Source: Gammaproteobacteria bacterium (GTDB lineage Bacteria; Pseudomonadota; Gammaproteobacteria; HyVt-429). Taken from it: DNA of 64,000 nucleotides. The stretch's first letter is position 1. Each line of letters begins with the position of its first letter. This document shows positions 44,112 through 52,921 of the stretch, piece after piece. The translations under genes were made by a program, and so were the position numbers. The stretch is taken from assembly GCA_013152415.1 (NCBI GenBank), contig JAADGI010000017.1, positions 1-64,000 on the forward strand. The letters are read 5' to 3'. The notes under the pieces were generated by a model. It was not told where the DNA came from and did no database searches. It saw only the letters and a program-made list of their open reading frames with translations.

Positions 44112-47100
44112 ATGCGGACAATTTCAGTTGATTTTAGGCACACCTTCACCCTGATCATTTTGAGCGTTGCTTTGCTGTTTTGCCCCGAAACTTTGGTGGC
44201 CGAAGCAAACCCTGGCCCCCTAAAAATAAAGCGCATCACCCCCGCCGGTGAAGACGTCCCCCGGGGACGACAAATCGTATTTCAATTCAACCAGAACATG
44301 GTCCCCCTGGGCCGCATGGAACGACGCGCCGATGAGGTTCCCATCACCGTCGACCCGGCCCCGGACTGCCAATGGCGCTGGCTCAATAGCCGCTCACTGG
44401 CCTGTCAATTGAATAAAGACAAGGCCCTCAAACCCTCCACTCGTTATACCGTCCAAGTGAACACGGCCTTTCGCAGCGTGGAAGGCCATCAACTGCAAAA
44501 ACCGGTTACGCACACCTTCATCACCCAACGCCCCAAGCTGCGGCGCAGCTATTTTAAGACCTGGCTCGCCCCCGGTATGCCGGTCATAAGGATCACCTTC
44601 GACCAGGCGGTGCGTCCAGAGTCGGTAGGCCAACACCTTTTCCTGAGCAACCTGGCAGGCGAGCGTATCCCCCTGATCGTCAAACCAGACAAGTCGCAAC
44701 GCAAACAGCCAGCACCTGGCCAAAAAGGCAGTGGCTTACTGGAGACACTGCAACAGTGGTGGCAGGATGGCCTCAAACAACTGTCAAAACTGGGCCGATC
44801 ACAGGGCAGTGAATCTGGTGAGGGAGGCCGCCACTGGCAGCTACAACCCCAAGCCGAACTCCCTTTGGATCAGGCATTCAAGCTCATGATCGAACCAGGA
44901 CTGCAAGCTGTTGAGGGGAAACAGCGCGGTATCGAAAGGCGCGTGGTAAAGACCTTTCACACCTTTCCCCCATTTGCATTCCTGGGCATCCGCTGTACCA
45001 GCAACACGGGCAAAACATTGCGTTTGCGCAAATCTGCAGGCGACCCGGTCTCACGTTGCAACCCCCAACGGGGTGTGGCCCTCATGTTTTCCACCCCCAT
45101 CAACAAAACCCGTGCCACAAAAAATATCCACTGGACACCGGACCTGGCAGGTGGCCGCAAAGACTATGACCCCTGGGCCAACAGTTATGCCGATGCCAGC
45201 TTATCCCGGGCCCATAAAAAGGGCCGAAGCTATTCTCTATACCTGCCCATGTGGCTCAAGGCCTATGAGACCTACACCCTGGCTGCCAAGGCGGGTGATA
45301 TCCGTGACGCCTTTGACCGCCCTCTGGCCAAGGATATTGATAGCCGTTTTAACACCGACCACCGCAGGCCGCGCCTACACCTTGAACACAAATTTTCCAC
45401 CCTGGAAAGCGGCGTCGACACCCATCTGCCTGTAGTGGTTACCAACCTGGAATCATTGAACCTGAGCTACGACATCCTCACCACGGACGGCCGCACCCCC
45501 AACAACAAAAAAAGTATCGACCTTTATAAGACACAAGACCTTGCCTACGCCTACCCCATCAAGGTGCGCGATCTCATTGAGGCCGACTCCGGTGCCCTGC
45601 AAGGCTACTGGGGCACGACCCCGGAGCTACCCGGTTACAAACCCCGATACCGCAAGCACCGCTGGTTCTTTTCCCAGGTCACCCCCTTCCACACCCAGGT
45701 AAAATTGGGCCACTACAATTCTCTGGTTTGGGTGACGGATTTTGCCACCGGCCAACCCGTTGCCAACGCCAGGGTCAGCATTTATGTAGAACCCTTTGGC
45801 CGTTTTTCCAAACAGCCCAGCACCCTCGCCGAGGCCACCACAGATGAAAGCGGCATCGCCATGCTCCCCGGCACCGAACAACTGGACCCGGAATTAAAAG
45901 TTCTGGGCAACTGGAACCGATTCAAACCCCACCTGTTTGTGCGCGTAGACAAAGACAAACAACTTGCCCTGGTGCCATTGATCCATGACTTCCGGGTCTA
46001 TGCCTACGGTGCCCAACAACGCTACATCCCCACCCAAAGCCGAAAGCGTCACGGTCACATCCGCAGCTGGGGGTTTACCGCCCAAGGGGTCTATCGCGCC
46101 GGGGATGAGATTGAATACAAACTCTATGTGCGTGATCAGGACAACCAACGTTTTAAACCCGCACCCCTCCAGGGCTATAGACTGAAAATCATGGGTCCCA
46201 CCGGCAAGACCGTTCACCAAGTCAAAGACCTGCGCCTATCCGGGTTTGGTGCCCACCATGGCCGCTTTACGGTACCCAAGACCGGAGCCGTAGGTTGGTA
46301 CCGTTTTGAACTCAGCGCCAAGTTCACCCAGCAGCGCTGGTACCCGCTGCGCGTGTTGGTGAGTGACTTTACGCCTGCACCCTTTCGGGTCAGCAGCGCA
46401 CTCAATGGTAATTTGTTTACCATCGGCGACCAGGTAAAGATCACCACCCAGGCCAAGCTACATGCCGGGGGGCCTTATGCCCGCGCCCAGACCCGGGTTA
46501 CTGCACAACTTCGGGCCACACCCCTACGCGCCACCGATCCGGCGCTAAAGGCCTATCGCTTTGACGTGATCGCCCCCGGCACCACCGATCACACCGTACA
46601 CCAAAGCCAAGGCAGTGTAGACGACCGCGGTGAACTGCAGACCCCATTCACCCTCCCGGACAACAAGGTGGTCTACGGTCAACTCACGGTCGAAAGTGCG
46701 GTGCGCGATGATCGTGGAAAATACATCGCCAGCACCCAGACCGCCGCCTACGCAGGCCGCGACCGTTATGTCGGGCTTTATCAAAAAGATTGGGTGCTCA
46801 AGGCCAACACCCCGGCCGAGATCAATACCCTGGTCATCGACCAAAAAGGTCAGGTGGTGGTGGGCACGGCGGTCGACGCGATCATAGAACACCGCGAGAC
46901 CCACGCGGCGCGGGTCAAGAGCGCGGGCAATGCCTATCTCACCCAATACACCCATAAATGGGTGAAGGTGGGCCGATGCCAACACACCTCAAAGAAGACA
47001 CCGGGCCGTTGCGCCCTCACCCCAAAAAAATCGGGCTATTACCGCATCACCGCCCGCATCAAAGACAGTCGGGGCCGCGAGCACAGCAGCCAACTGACCC

Positions 47101-49970
47101 GTTGGGTCATGGGGCCGGGGGTGGTGCTGTGGGAAAGTTCGGCGGATTTCGCCCTGGACGTCACCCCCCAAAAAACCGAATACAAGGTCGGGGACACCGC
47201 CCGCTTTCTGGTACAAAACCCCTACCCCGGTGCCCAGGCACTGATTACCCTGGAGCGTTTTGGGGTACAAAAATCCTGGGTGCAAACCCTGAAGGGAAGT
47301 TCCGAGATCATCGAGGTGCCCATAAGCCAGGACTCGCTCCCCGGTTTTTATCTCTCTGTGGTGGTGATGTCGCCACGGGTCGACAAGCCTTTGGGCGAGG
47401 GCAACGTGGACCTGGGCAAACCCAGCTTTCGCATGGGCTATGTGCGCGTACCGGTAAAAGACCCCAGCAAAGAATTGGCTGTCACCATCACGCCAAGCAA
47501 AAAAGAATACCGCCCCCGGGACACTGTCAGCGTCAAACTCCACACCGGCATGACAAACAAACAAGGGCCGGTGGAACTGGCGGTGGCGGTCATCGACGAG
47601 GCGGTGTTCGATCTTATTCAGGGCGGACGCCGCTATTACGACCCCTACACAGGATTTTATAACCTGGAATCCCTGGATGTCCGCAACTACAACCTCCTTG
47701 CCCGCCTCATCGGCCTGCAAAAATTCGAAGAAAAGGGCGCGGTGGCCGGTGGTGACGGTGGTGGCGCTGACTTAAGTCTACGCTCCCTGTTTAAATTTGT
47801 GAGCTACTGGAACCCGGCAATCAAACCCGACACCCAAGGCAACGCCAAAATTGAATTTAAAGCCCCTGACAACCTCACCGGCTGGCGGGTCCTGGCCATT
47901 GCGGTCAATAAAAATGACCGTATGGGCCTGGGCGAGGGCAGCTTCAAGGTCAACCGGCCCACCGAGATTCGCCCGGCCCTGCCCAACCAACTCACCGAGG
48001 GCGACCACCTCCAGGCCCGCTTCACGGTCATGAATCGAAGCGACAAGCCACGCCAGCTAGACATTACGCTCCAGGCACAGGGTGCCCTCACCCCCAAAGG
48101 CAGTAGCACGTCCCAATCGATTCAGCTCGACACCCAACCCTACCAACGCTACCCCGTGACCCTGGCGGTACAGGCCGGGGCCAAGGGTGACATCACCTTC
48201 AAAGTACAAGCCGGTGACGACAAGGATCAGGACGCCATCGAACTGAAACTGCCGGTCAAACGTAAACAGGCCTTGCTCACCGCCGCCCAATACGGCAGCA
48301 GCACCGGCAAGGCCCAGACCGATGTATTATTTCCCAAAAATATCCGCACCGACGTGGGCGGACTCAGCGTAACGGCCTCCCCCACCATCATCGGCGCCGC
48401 CGATGGGGCCTTCCGTTATATGCAAGACTATCCCTACAGCTGTTGGGAACAGAAACTGAGCAAGGCGGTCATGGCCGGATTGTATGGGGACCTGCGTCAA
48501 TACCTGGACCCCAAACTCACCTGGCCCAAGAGCAAGGCCCTGGCCAATGACACCCTCAAGGTTGCCGCCGACCATCAGGCCCCCAACGGTGGCATGGTGT
48601 ACTACAAACCCCTTGATCCCTACGTGGACCCCTACCTCAGCGCCTATACCGCATTGGCCTTTAACTGGTTACGGGACAGCGGTTATAAAATCCCGCAACA
48701 GGTGGAATCCCGCTTGCATGACTACCTGTTGCGCCTGCTACGCAAAAATGTCTTTCCCGATTTTTATTCCAAAGGCATGGGTTCCTCGGTACGCGCCGTA
48801 GCCCTGGCTGCACTCGCCCCCCACAAAAAGATCAACCGCGATGACCTTTTGCGATACAAACCACACCTGGCCACCATGGACCTGTTCGGCAAGGCCCATT
48901 ACCTCCAGGCCCTAAAATACATTAAAGAAGACGCGCTTAAGAAAGATGTCCTCGACCAGATCCAGGCCCACCGCAACGAAAGCGCAGGCAAGCTGGTCTA
49001 TAGCGAAGACATCGACGTGGCCTATCAACGGCTACTGTCATCGACACCCCGCACCCAGTGCGCGGTGCTCAGTGCCCTAATAGATAACAGCCTGGATCAC
49101 AGCAATGCCGACTCCGACGACCCCGCAAGGCTGCTGCGCAGCATCGTGGCCAACCGCAAACGTAGCGACCGTTGGCAGAACACCCAGGAAAATATGTTCT
49201 GCATGAATGCCCTGGCAAACTACGCCCGTCGCTATGAAAATAAAAAACCTAAACTCAAACTGAGCGCCTTTGTAGACCAGACCTTGCTGGGCAAGGCCAC
49301 CTTCAATGGCTTCCGCGACCCGGTAGTCACTTTCAAAAAACCCATTGGCACCGATGATCCCGGACAACAGCGCAAGGTTAAAATTGAGGCCACCGGTCAG
49401 GGCCGCTACTACTTCACCACCCGGCTGCAGTACTCGCCCCAAAAGCTACCCAGCAAGGCCACCAACGCAGGCATGGAGATTCATCGCGAATACAGTGTTG
49501 AACGTAAGGGAAAGTGGACCCTGCTCAAAAACAACATGAACCTCAAACTCGGCGACCTGGTGCGGGTTGACCTGTACCTGCGCCTACCGGCGGCGCGCAA
49601 CTTCGTGGTCATCGACGACCCGGTCCCCGGCGGCCTGGAACCGGTCAACCGGGACCTGGCCACCACATCGCTAATAGACGCCAACAAAGCGAAAATGAAA
49701 TACGCCGATGGGGCCTATTGGTTTCGCTTCAACGACTGGCGCAGCTATGGCTATTCACACTGGAGTTTTTATCACCGTGAATTACGCCACGACTCAGTGC
49801 GCTTCTACTCTGAATACCTGCCGGGGGGGAATTACCACGTGGCCTATACGGCCCAGGTCATTGCCCCCGGCGAATTCACTGTTCTGCCTACCCGGGCCGA
49901 AGAGATGTATAGCCCGGATGTGTTTGGATTGGGGGTACCGGGTAGGTTGCGGGTTTATGAATCGAAGTAA
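44112..49970 (+). CDS. Bacterial alpha-2-macroglobulin family protein (thioester containing)
   Basis: 1952 aa; signal peptide; MG domains; thioester CWEQ (YPYSCWEQKLSKAVMAG, codons ~48441-48452); C-terminal LPTRAEEMYSPDVFGLGVPGRLRVYESK. Confidence 0.95.
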   Translation: MRTISVDFRHTFTLIILSVALLFCPETLVAEANPGPLKIKRITPAGEDVPRGRQIVFQFNQNMVPLGRMERRADEVPITVDPAPDCQWRWLNSRSLACQLNKDKALKPSTRYTVQVNTAFRSVEGHQLQKPVTHTFITQRPKLRRSYFKTWLAPGMPVIRITFDQAVRPESVGQHLFLSNLAGERIPLIVKPDKSQRKQPAPGQKGSGLLETLQQWWQDGLKQLSKLGRSQGSESGEGGRHWQLQPQAELPLDQAFKLMIEPGLQAVEGKQRGIERRVVKTFHTFPPFAFLGIRCTSNTGKTLRLRKSAGDPVSRCNPQRGVALMFSTPINKTRATKNIHWTPDLAGGRKDYDPWANSYADASLSRAHKKGRSYSLYLPMWLKAYETYTLAAKAGDIRDAFDRPLAKDIDSRFNTDHRRPRLHLEHKFSTLESGVDTHLPVVVTNLESLNLSYDILTTDGRTPNNKKSIDLYKTQDLAYAYPIKVRDLIEADSGALQGYWGTTPELPGYKPRYRKHRWFFSQVTPFHTQVKLGHYNSLVWVTDFATGQPVANARVSIYVEPFGRFSKQPSTLAEATTDESGIAMLPGTEQLDPELKVLGNWNRFKPHLFVRVDKDKQLALVPLIHDFRVYAYGAQQRYIPTQSRKRHGHIRSWGFTAQGVYRAGDEIEYKLYVRDQDNQRFKPAPLQGYRLKIMGPTGKTVHQVKDLRLSGFGAHHGRFTVPKTGAVGWYRFELSAKFTQQRWYPLRVLVSDFTPAPFRVSSALNGNLFTIGDQVKITTQAKLHAGGPYARAQTRVTAQLRATPLRATDPALKAYRFDVIAPGTTDHTVHQSQGSVDDRGELQTPFTLPDNKVVYGQLTVESAVRDDRGKYIASTQTAAYAGRDRYVGLYQKDWVLKANTPAEINTLVIDQKGQVVVGTAVDAIIEHRETHAARVKSAGNAYLTQYTHKWVKVGRCQHTSKKTPGRCALTPKKSGYYRITARIKDSRGREHSSQLTRWVMGPGVVLWESSADFALDVTPQKTEYKVGDTARFLVQNPYPGAQALITLERFGVQKSWVQTLKGSSEIIEVPISQDSLPGFYLSVVVMSPRVDKPLGEGNVDLGKPSFRMGYVRVPVKDPSKELAVTITPSKKEYRPRDTVSVKLHTGMTNKQGPVELAVAVIDEAVFDLIQGGRRYYDPYTGFYNLESLDVRNYNLLARLIGLQKFEEKGAVAGGDGGGADLSLRSLFKFVSYWNPAIKPDTQGNAKIEFKAPDNLTGWRVLAIAVNKNDRMGLGEGSFKVNRPTEIRPALPNQLTEGDHLQARFTVMNRSDKPRQLDITLQAQGALTPKGSSTSQSIQLDTQPYQRYPVTLAVQAGAKGDITFKVQAGDDKDQDAIELKLPVKRKQALLTAAQYGSSTGKAQTDVLFPKNIRTDVGGLSVTASPTIIGAADGAFRYMQDYPYSCWEQKLSKAVMAGLYGDLRQYLDPKLTWPKSKALANDTLKVAADHQAPNGGMVYYKPLDPYVDPYLSAYTALAFNWLRDSGYKIPQQVESRLHDYLLRLLRKNVFPDFYSKGMGSSVRAVALAALAPHKKINRDDLLRYKPHLATMDLFGKAHYLQALKYIKEDALKKDVLDQIQAHRNESAGKLVYSEDIDVAYQRLLSSTPRTQCAVLSALIDNSLDHSNADSDDPARLLRSIVANRKRSDRWQNTQENMFCMNALANYARRYENKKPKLKLSAFVDQTLLGKATFNGFRDPVVTFKKPIGTDDPGQQRKVKIEATGQGRYYFTTRLQYSPQKLPSKATNAGMEIHREYSVERKGKWTLLKNNMNLKLGDLVRVDLYLRLPAARNFVVIDDPVPGGLEPVNRDLATTSLIDANKAKMKYADGAYWFRFNDWRSYGYSHWSFYHRELRHDSVRFYSEYLPGGNYHVAYTAQVIAPGEFTVLPTRAEEMYSPDVFGLGVPGRLRVYESK

Positions 49971-49997
49971 AAAAGCTTAGCCGTGAAGACGCGAAGG

Positions 49998-50027
49998 CAC
50001 AGACCTCGGTACCCCCTTGTGGGGTAG
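49998..50027 (+). repeat. 30-bp repeat copy B (cacagacctcggtacccccttgtggggtag)
   Basis: 27/30 identical to the reverse complement of 12802-12831. Confidence 0.85.
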
Positions 50028-50144
50028 AAATAAGCGTCAAAAGGCTAGGGATGAAAACATGGACATAATGGCTTGGTAATGTTGCAATGCAAGAATTGAC
50101 CCCATACTCTGTTTGTAACCGGATAAACTCAAGAGAATTTAATC

Positions 50145-50354
50145 ATGGCCACAGAGCGCAACCACATACGCGAGTTGATCGATAAGCTCGAAGAACTGCC
50201 GCCGGAGCGCATCGCGGAAGTGGAAGACTTTATCGATTTTCTGAAGCAGCGGGATACCGACCGGCAATTGACGCACACGGCGGCGAAGGCCGCCGAGCCG
50301 AGTTTTCACAAGGTGTGGGATAACCCGGACGATGCCGTCTATGACGCCCTTTGA
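50145..50354 (+). CDS. Putative type II antitoxin (DUF2281-like), partner of downstream PemK/MazF
   Basis: 69 aa, RELIDKLEELPPERIAEVEDFIDFLKQRD; overlaps next ORF. Confidence 0.75.
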   Translation: MATERNHIRELIDKLEELPPERIAEVEDFIDFLKQRDTDRQLTHTAAKAAEPSFHKVWDNPDDAVYDAL

Positions 50355-50679
50355 GTTCGGCAACATCCTCCTGGTGCCGTTTCCATTCACCGACCAGTCC
50401 ACCACCAAGAAACGCCCCGCCGTTGTCATCAGCTCAGAAGCCTACAACACCGTGCGGCCCGATCTCATCATCATGGCCGTAACCTCCCAGATCAAACCAG
50501 CTTCGGTTATCGGCGAAGTGATCATTCAGGACTGGCAGGCTGCAAACCTGCTCAAGCCCTCGGCCATCAAGCCCATCATTACCACCATCGAGAAGCCTCT
50601 GGTCATCAAGACCCTGGGGCGGCTAAAAGAAGAAGATCAAAAAGCGTTGCAGGAAAGCTTGAAGATGATTTTGGGGTAA
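50341..50679 (+). CDS. PemK/MazF-family toxin
   Basis: FEFGNILLVPFPFTDQSTTKKRPAVVISSEAYN...DLIIMAVTSQ; ORF called from 50332, ATG at 50341 (MTPFEFG). Confidence 0.85.
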   Translation: MTPFEFGNILLVPFPFTDQSTTKKRPAVVISSEAYNTVRPDLIIMAVTSQIKPASVIGEVIIQDWQAANLLKPSAIKPIITTIEKPLVIKTLGRLKEEDQKALQESLKMILG

Positions 50680-50751
50680 CGGTAAACGGGACATGGAATG
50701 TGCCCCTTATCATAAGTATATTAGCTTTTATTGCTCTCTGACCCGGGTTCT

Positions 50752-50863
50752 GGGATATTTGGGGTCGGGGATATTTGGGGTCGGGGATATTTGGGGTCGG
50801 AGTAAAAACTACCCCTCAATCCTTCGATCAATCTTATGAGTTTTTGCTCTGACCCTAAATTTT
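50752..50863 (+). repeat. Hairpin element copy 1, preceded by 3x16-bp leader iterations
   Basis: (gggatatttggggtcg)x3 at 50752-50799; arms gggtcggagtaaaaact (50794-50810) and agtttttgctctgaccc (50839-50855). Confidence 0.93.
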
Positions 50864-51008
50864 CGTTTACGTATTTTGTCCTACTAAATCAGGTTAACCG
50901 GTTGATTATATTAAAGTCAATAAATACGACACCCTAAATGACCGAAAGCATATTGGACATTTAGGCCCACTACTTATAGTTATGTGAACATGAATATGGA
51001 GTATTGAT

Positions 51009-51458
51009 TTGTCAGGTAAAAAACTTAAAGATATCTTGAAATACAAGCCTGGTAGGAAACCCTCGGATACAATTAAAAAAGCCTACTTGGATTGGCGGCA
51101 GAATCAAAATCCTCCAATTCCTTTGCGATGTGATATTTCAACTTGCTATTTCCATACACATGAACTGATATGGAACGGAAAGGAGCTTAAACCAATTCTT
51201 GATCATATTAATGGGGTGAACGGTGACAACAATCCAATAAACCTAAGATTTATTTGTTCAAATTGTAATTCTCAGCAACAAACAACAGGCGGTGGAAACA
51301 AAGGGCGTGTAACCCAGGAGCAAAGCGCTTTCTCAATTAAACGCGAAGATGGCAGCAAAGAAGAAAACGTATTGCCTGAAGAACATGCTAAATTTGGTGA
51401 TTCATGTGATGCTGATGTGATTAAGGCAAAAACACATAACAAAACAAATCAATATTGA
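51009..51458 (+). CDS. HNH endonuclease-like protein
   Basis: ILDHINGVNGDNNPINLRFICSNCNSQ, HNH signature plus CxxC; TTG start. Confidence 0.8.
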   Translation: MSGKKLKDILKYKPGRKPSDTIKKAYLDWRQNQNPPIPLRCDISTCYFHTHELIWNGKELKPILDHINGVNGDNNPINLRFICSNCNSQQQTTGGGNKGRVTQEQSAFSIKREDGSKEENVLPEEHAKFGDSCDADVIKAKTHNKTNQY

Positions 51459-51555
51459 CGTTTTTAATCGAGGCTTTTTCATGCTATTCGCTCCGCTCAA
51501 TAATCGCATAAAAAGCCTCGATTAAAAACGCAAGTTATTTGTGGCATTATGCATC
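51433..51555 (+). other. attC-like structured site (degenerate)
   Basis: Outer cacataac...cattatgc, inner acaaat...atttgt, 21-bp perfect stem cgtttttaatcgaggcttttt (51459-51479)/aaaaagcctcgattaaaaacg (51510-51530); overlaps the preceding stop codon and precedes the next ORF. Confidence 0.55.
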
Positions 51556-51568
51556 ACAAGGATAATAT

Positions 51569-51901
51569 ATGAGTGAACCAATCATAATTTCTCTTATCGG
51601 CATAGCTGGTGCAGTAGTAGGTTCAATTGCCACTATGGCAGGCAATTTCATGATGCACTGGCTCAAGGAAAGGTCAGAGTCAAAAAAGGAAGAACCAGCA
51701 AGGGAATTATTGACTGAAATGTTAAACCACAATGACTATACATGGAGAAAGTTAGAAACTCTAATGCACGTAATCGGGGCTGATGAAGAGAAAACCAAAC
51801 GTTTACTTCTTCAAGTTGGTGCTCGCGCTTCTGAAGACGGCCAGTCAAAGTGGGCGCTAAAGTCTCGCGCACCACTAAACAAAAGCGGTTCAAATGCATA
51901 A
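51569..51901 (+). CDS. Small hypothetical protein with N-terminal TM
   Basis: MSEPIIISLIGIAGAVVGSIATMAGNFMMHW; 110 aa, stop codon lies inside gcataacaag. Confidence 0.65.
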   Translation: MSEPIIISLIGIAGAVVGSIATMAGNFMMHWLKERSESKKEEPARELLTEMLNHNDYTWRKLETLMHVIGADEEKTKRLLLQVGARASEDGQSKWALKSRAPLNKSGSNA

Positions 51902-51907
51902 CAAGAA

Positions 51908-51975
51908 AATAGGAAATAGGGGTCAATAGGAAATAGGGGTCAATAGGAAATAGGGGTCAATAGGAAATAGGGGTC
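51908..51975 (+). repeat. Tandem repeat, 4 x 17 bp (aataggaaataggggtc)
   Basis: Four exact head-to-tail units at 51908, 51925, 51942, 51959. Confidence 0.97.
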
Positions 51976-52127
51976 AAGTCGCTTGCTTCATAATACTTAG
52001 CGATCTACTCGTTTAATAGGGTGTTGATTTGCATATCAACAGCAGTTAAAGGGTCATTAATGTACACTTTGCATGGGACAATTAGGTCCTTCATGCTAAG
52101 TTGGGCGTAACAGGATAGATAGTTATC

Positions 52128-52400
52128 ATGCCTACAATATCGATGTTTTATGGCATCCTTATCCGGATGTTTTTCTACGATACGGAAAAACACAATATGC
52201 CGCATATTCATGCTGAATATCAGGACCAGGTAGCCGTGTACTCTATTCTCGATGGAACCGTCTTGGCGGGTAGGCTTCCACCAAAGAAACACAAGTTGAT
52301 TGTCGCATGGATTGAAATACACCAGGAAGATCTTTTCGCTGACTGGCAACTGGCTGTCAATGGCAAGAAACTATTTCCAATTCGAGGGCTAGACCAATGA
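52128..52400 (+). CDS. DUF4160 domain protein
   Basis: ISMFYGILIRMFFYDTEKHNMPHIHAEYQDQVAVYSI. Confidence 0.88.
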   Translation: MPTISMFYGILIRMFFYDTEKHNMPHIHAEYQDQVAVYSILDGTVLAGRLPPKKHKLIVAWIEIHQEDLFADWQLAVNGKKLFPIRGLDQ

Positions 52401-52645
52401 ATATTACAGAAGTTATTCCGAAAGATAATTATGTGCTATACATCAAAGCCGAAGACGGGAAAGCAGGTTTATTTGACGTAAAGCCATATCTCGAATCCGA
52501 TGTCTTCTCACCGCTGAAAGACAGAGATGAGTTCGAACGAATTCATAACGGTAAATATTTTATTGAATGGGACTGTGGAGCAGATCTTACCGCTGATACC
52601 ATTCAAGCACGATGGGAAACTGTAACGACTAAAACTGTCCAATAA
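52397..52645 (+). CDS. DUF2442 domain protein
   Basis: DNYVLYIKAEDGKAGLFDVKPYLESDVFSPLKDRDEFERI...IEWDCGADLTADTI; ATGA overlap with DUF4160 gene. Confidence 0.9.
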   Translation: MNITEVIPKDNYVLYIKAEDGKAGLFDVKPYLESDVFSPLKDRDEFERIHNGKYFIEWDCGADLTADTIQARWETVTTKTVQ

Positions 52646-52670
52646 GACGCTCCAGCAACCTAGGATAAGG

Positions 52671-52769
52671 GATATTTGGCAGATATTTGGGGTCGGAGTA
52701 AAAACTACCCCTCAATCCTTCGATCGATCTTATGAGTTTTTGCTCTGACCCTAAATTTTGCTAAATTTT
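52671..52769 (+). repeat. Hairpin element copy 2
   Basis: gatatttggcagatatttggggtcggagtaaaaactacccctcaatccttcgatcgatcttatgagtttttgctctgaccctaaattttgctaaatttt; arms 52690-52706 and 52735-52751. Confidence 0.93.
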
Positions 52770-52815
52770 GCGGGTTTATGAAACGAAATGAAAGAGTTTA
52801 GCCACGAAGACGCAG
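52768..52815 (+). pseudogene. Duplicate of alpha-2-macroglobulin 3' end plus flank
   Basis: ttgcgggtttatgaaacgaaatga (LRVYETK*) versus ttgcgggtttatgaatcgaagtaa (LRVYESK*) at 49947-49970; similarity continues into ttagcc..gaagacgc. Confidence 0.75.
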
Positions 52816-52921
52816 AGTAGGTGCGAATTCATTCGTACAAACACGTTTGAGGCTCTGTGTTATAAATAGAACAGAATGTGATAAATAGAATCCACCAATC
52901 AATACTATTAGGGGATGCACT

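Noticed and set aside
46958-47720. Long ORFs 46958..47662 (+) and 46989..47720 (-) overlapping the alpha-2-macroglobulin gene
   Set aside because: Alternative-frame ORFs in GC-biased coding DNA; low-complexity or no recognisable motifs, fully inside a well supported CDS.
51908-51975. CRISPR array
   Set aside because: The 17-bp units are directly adjacent with no spacers, and no cas-like genes are nearby.
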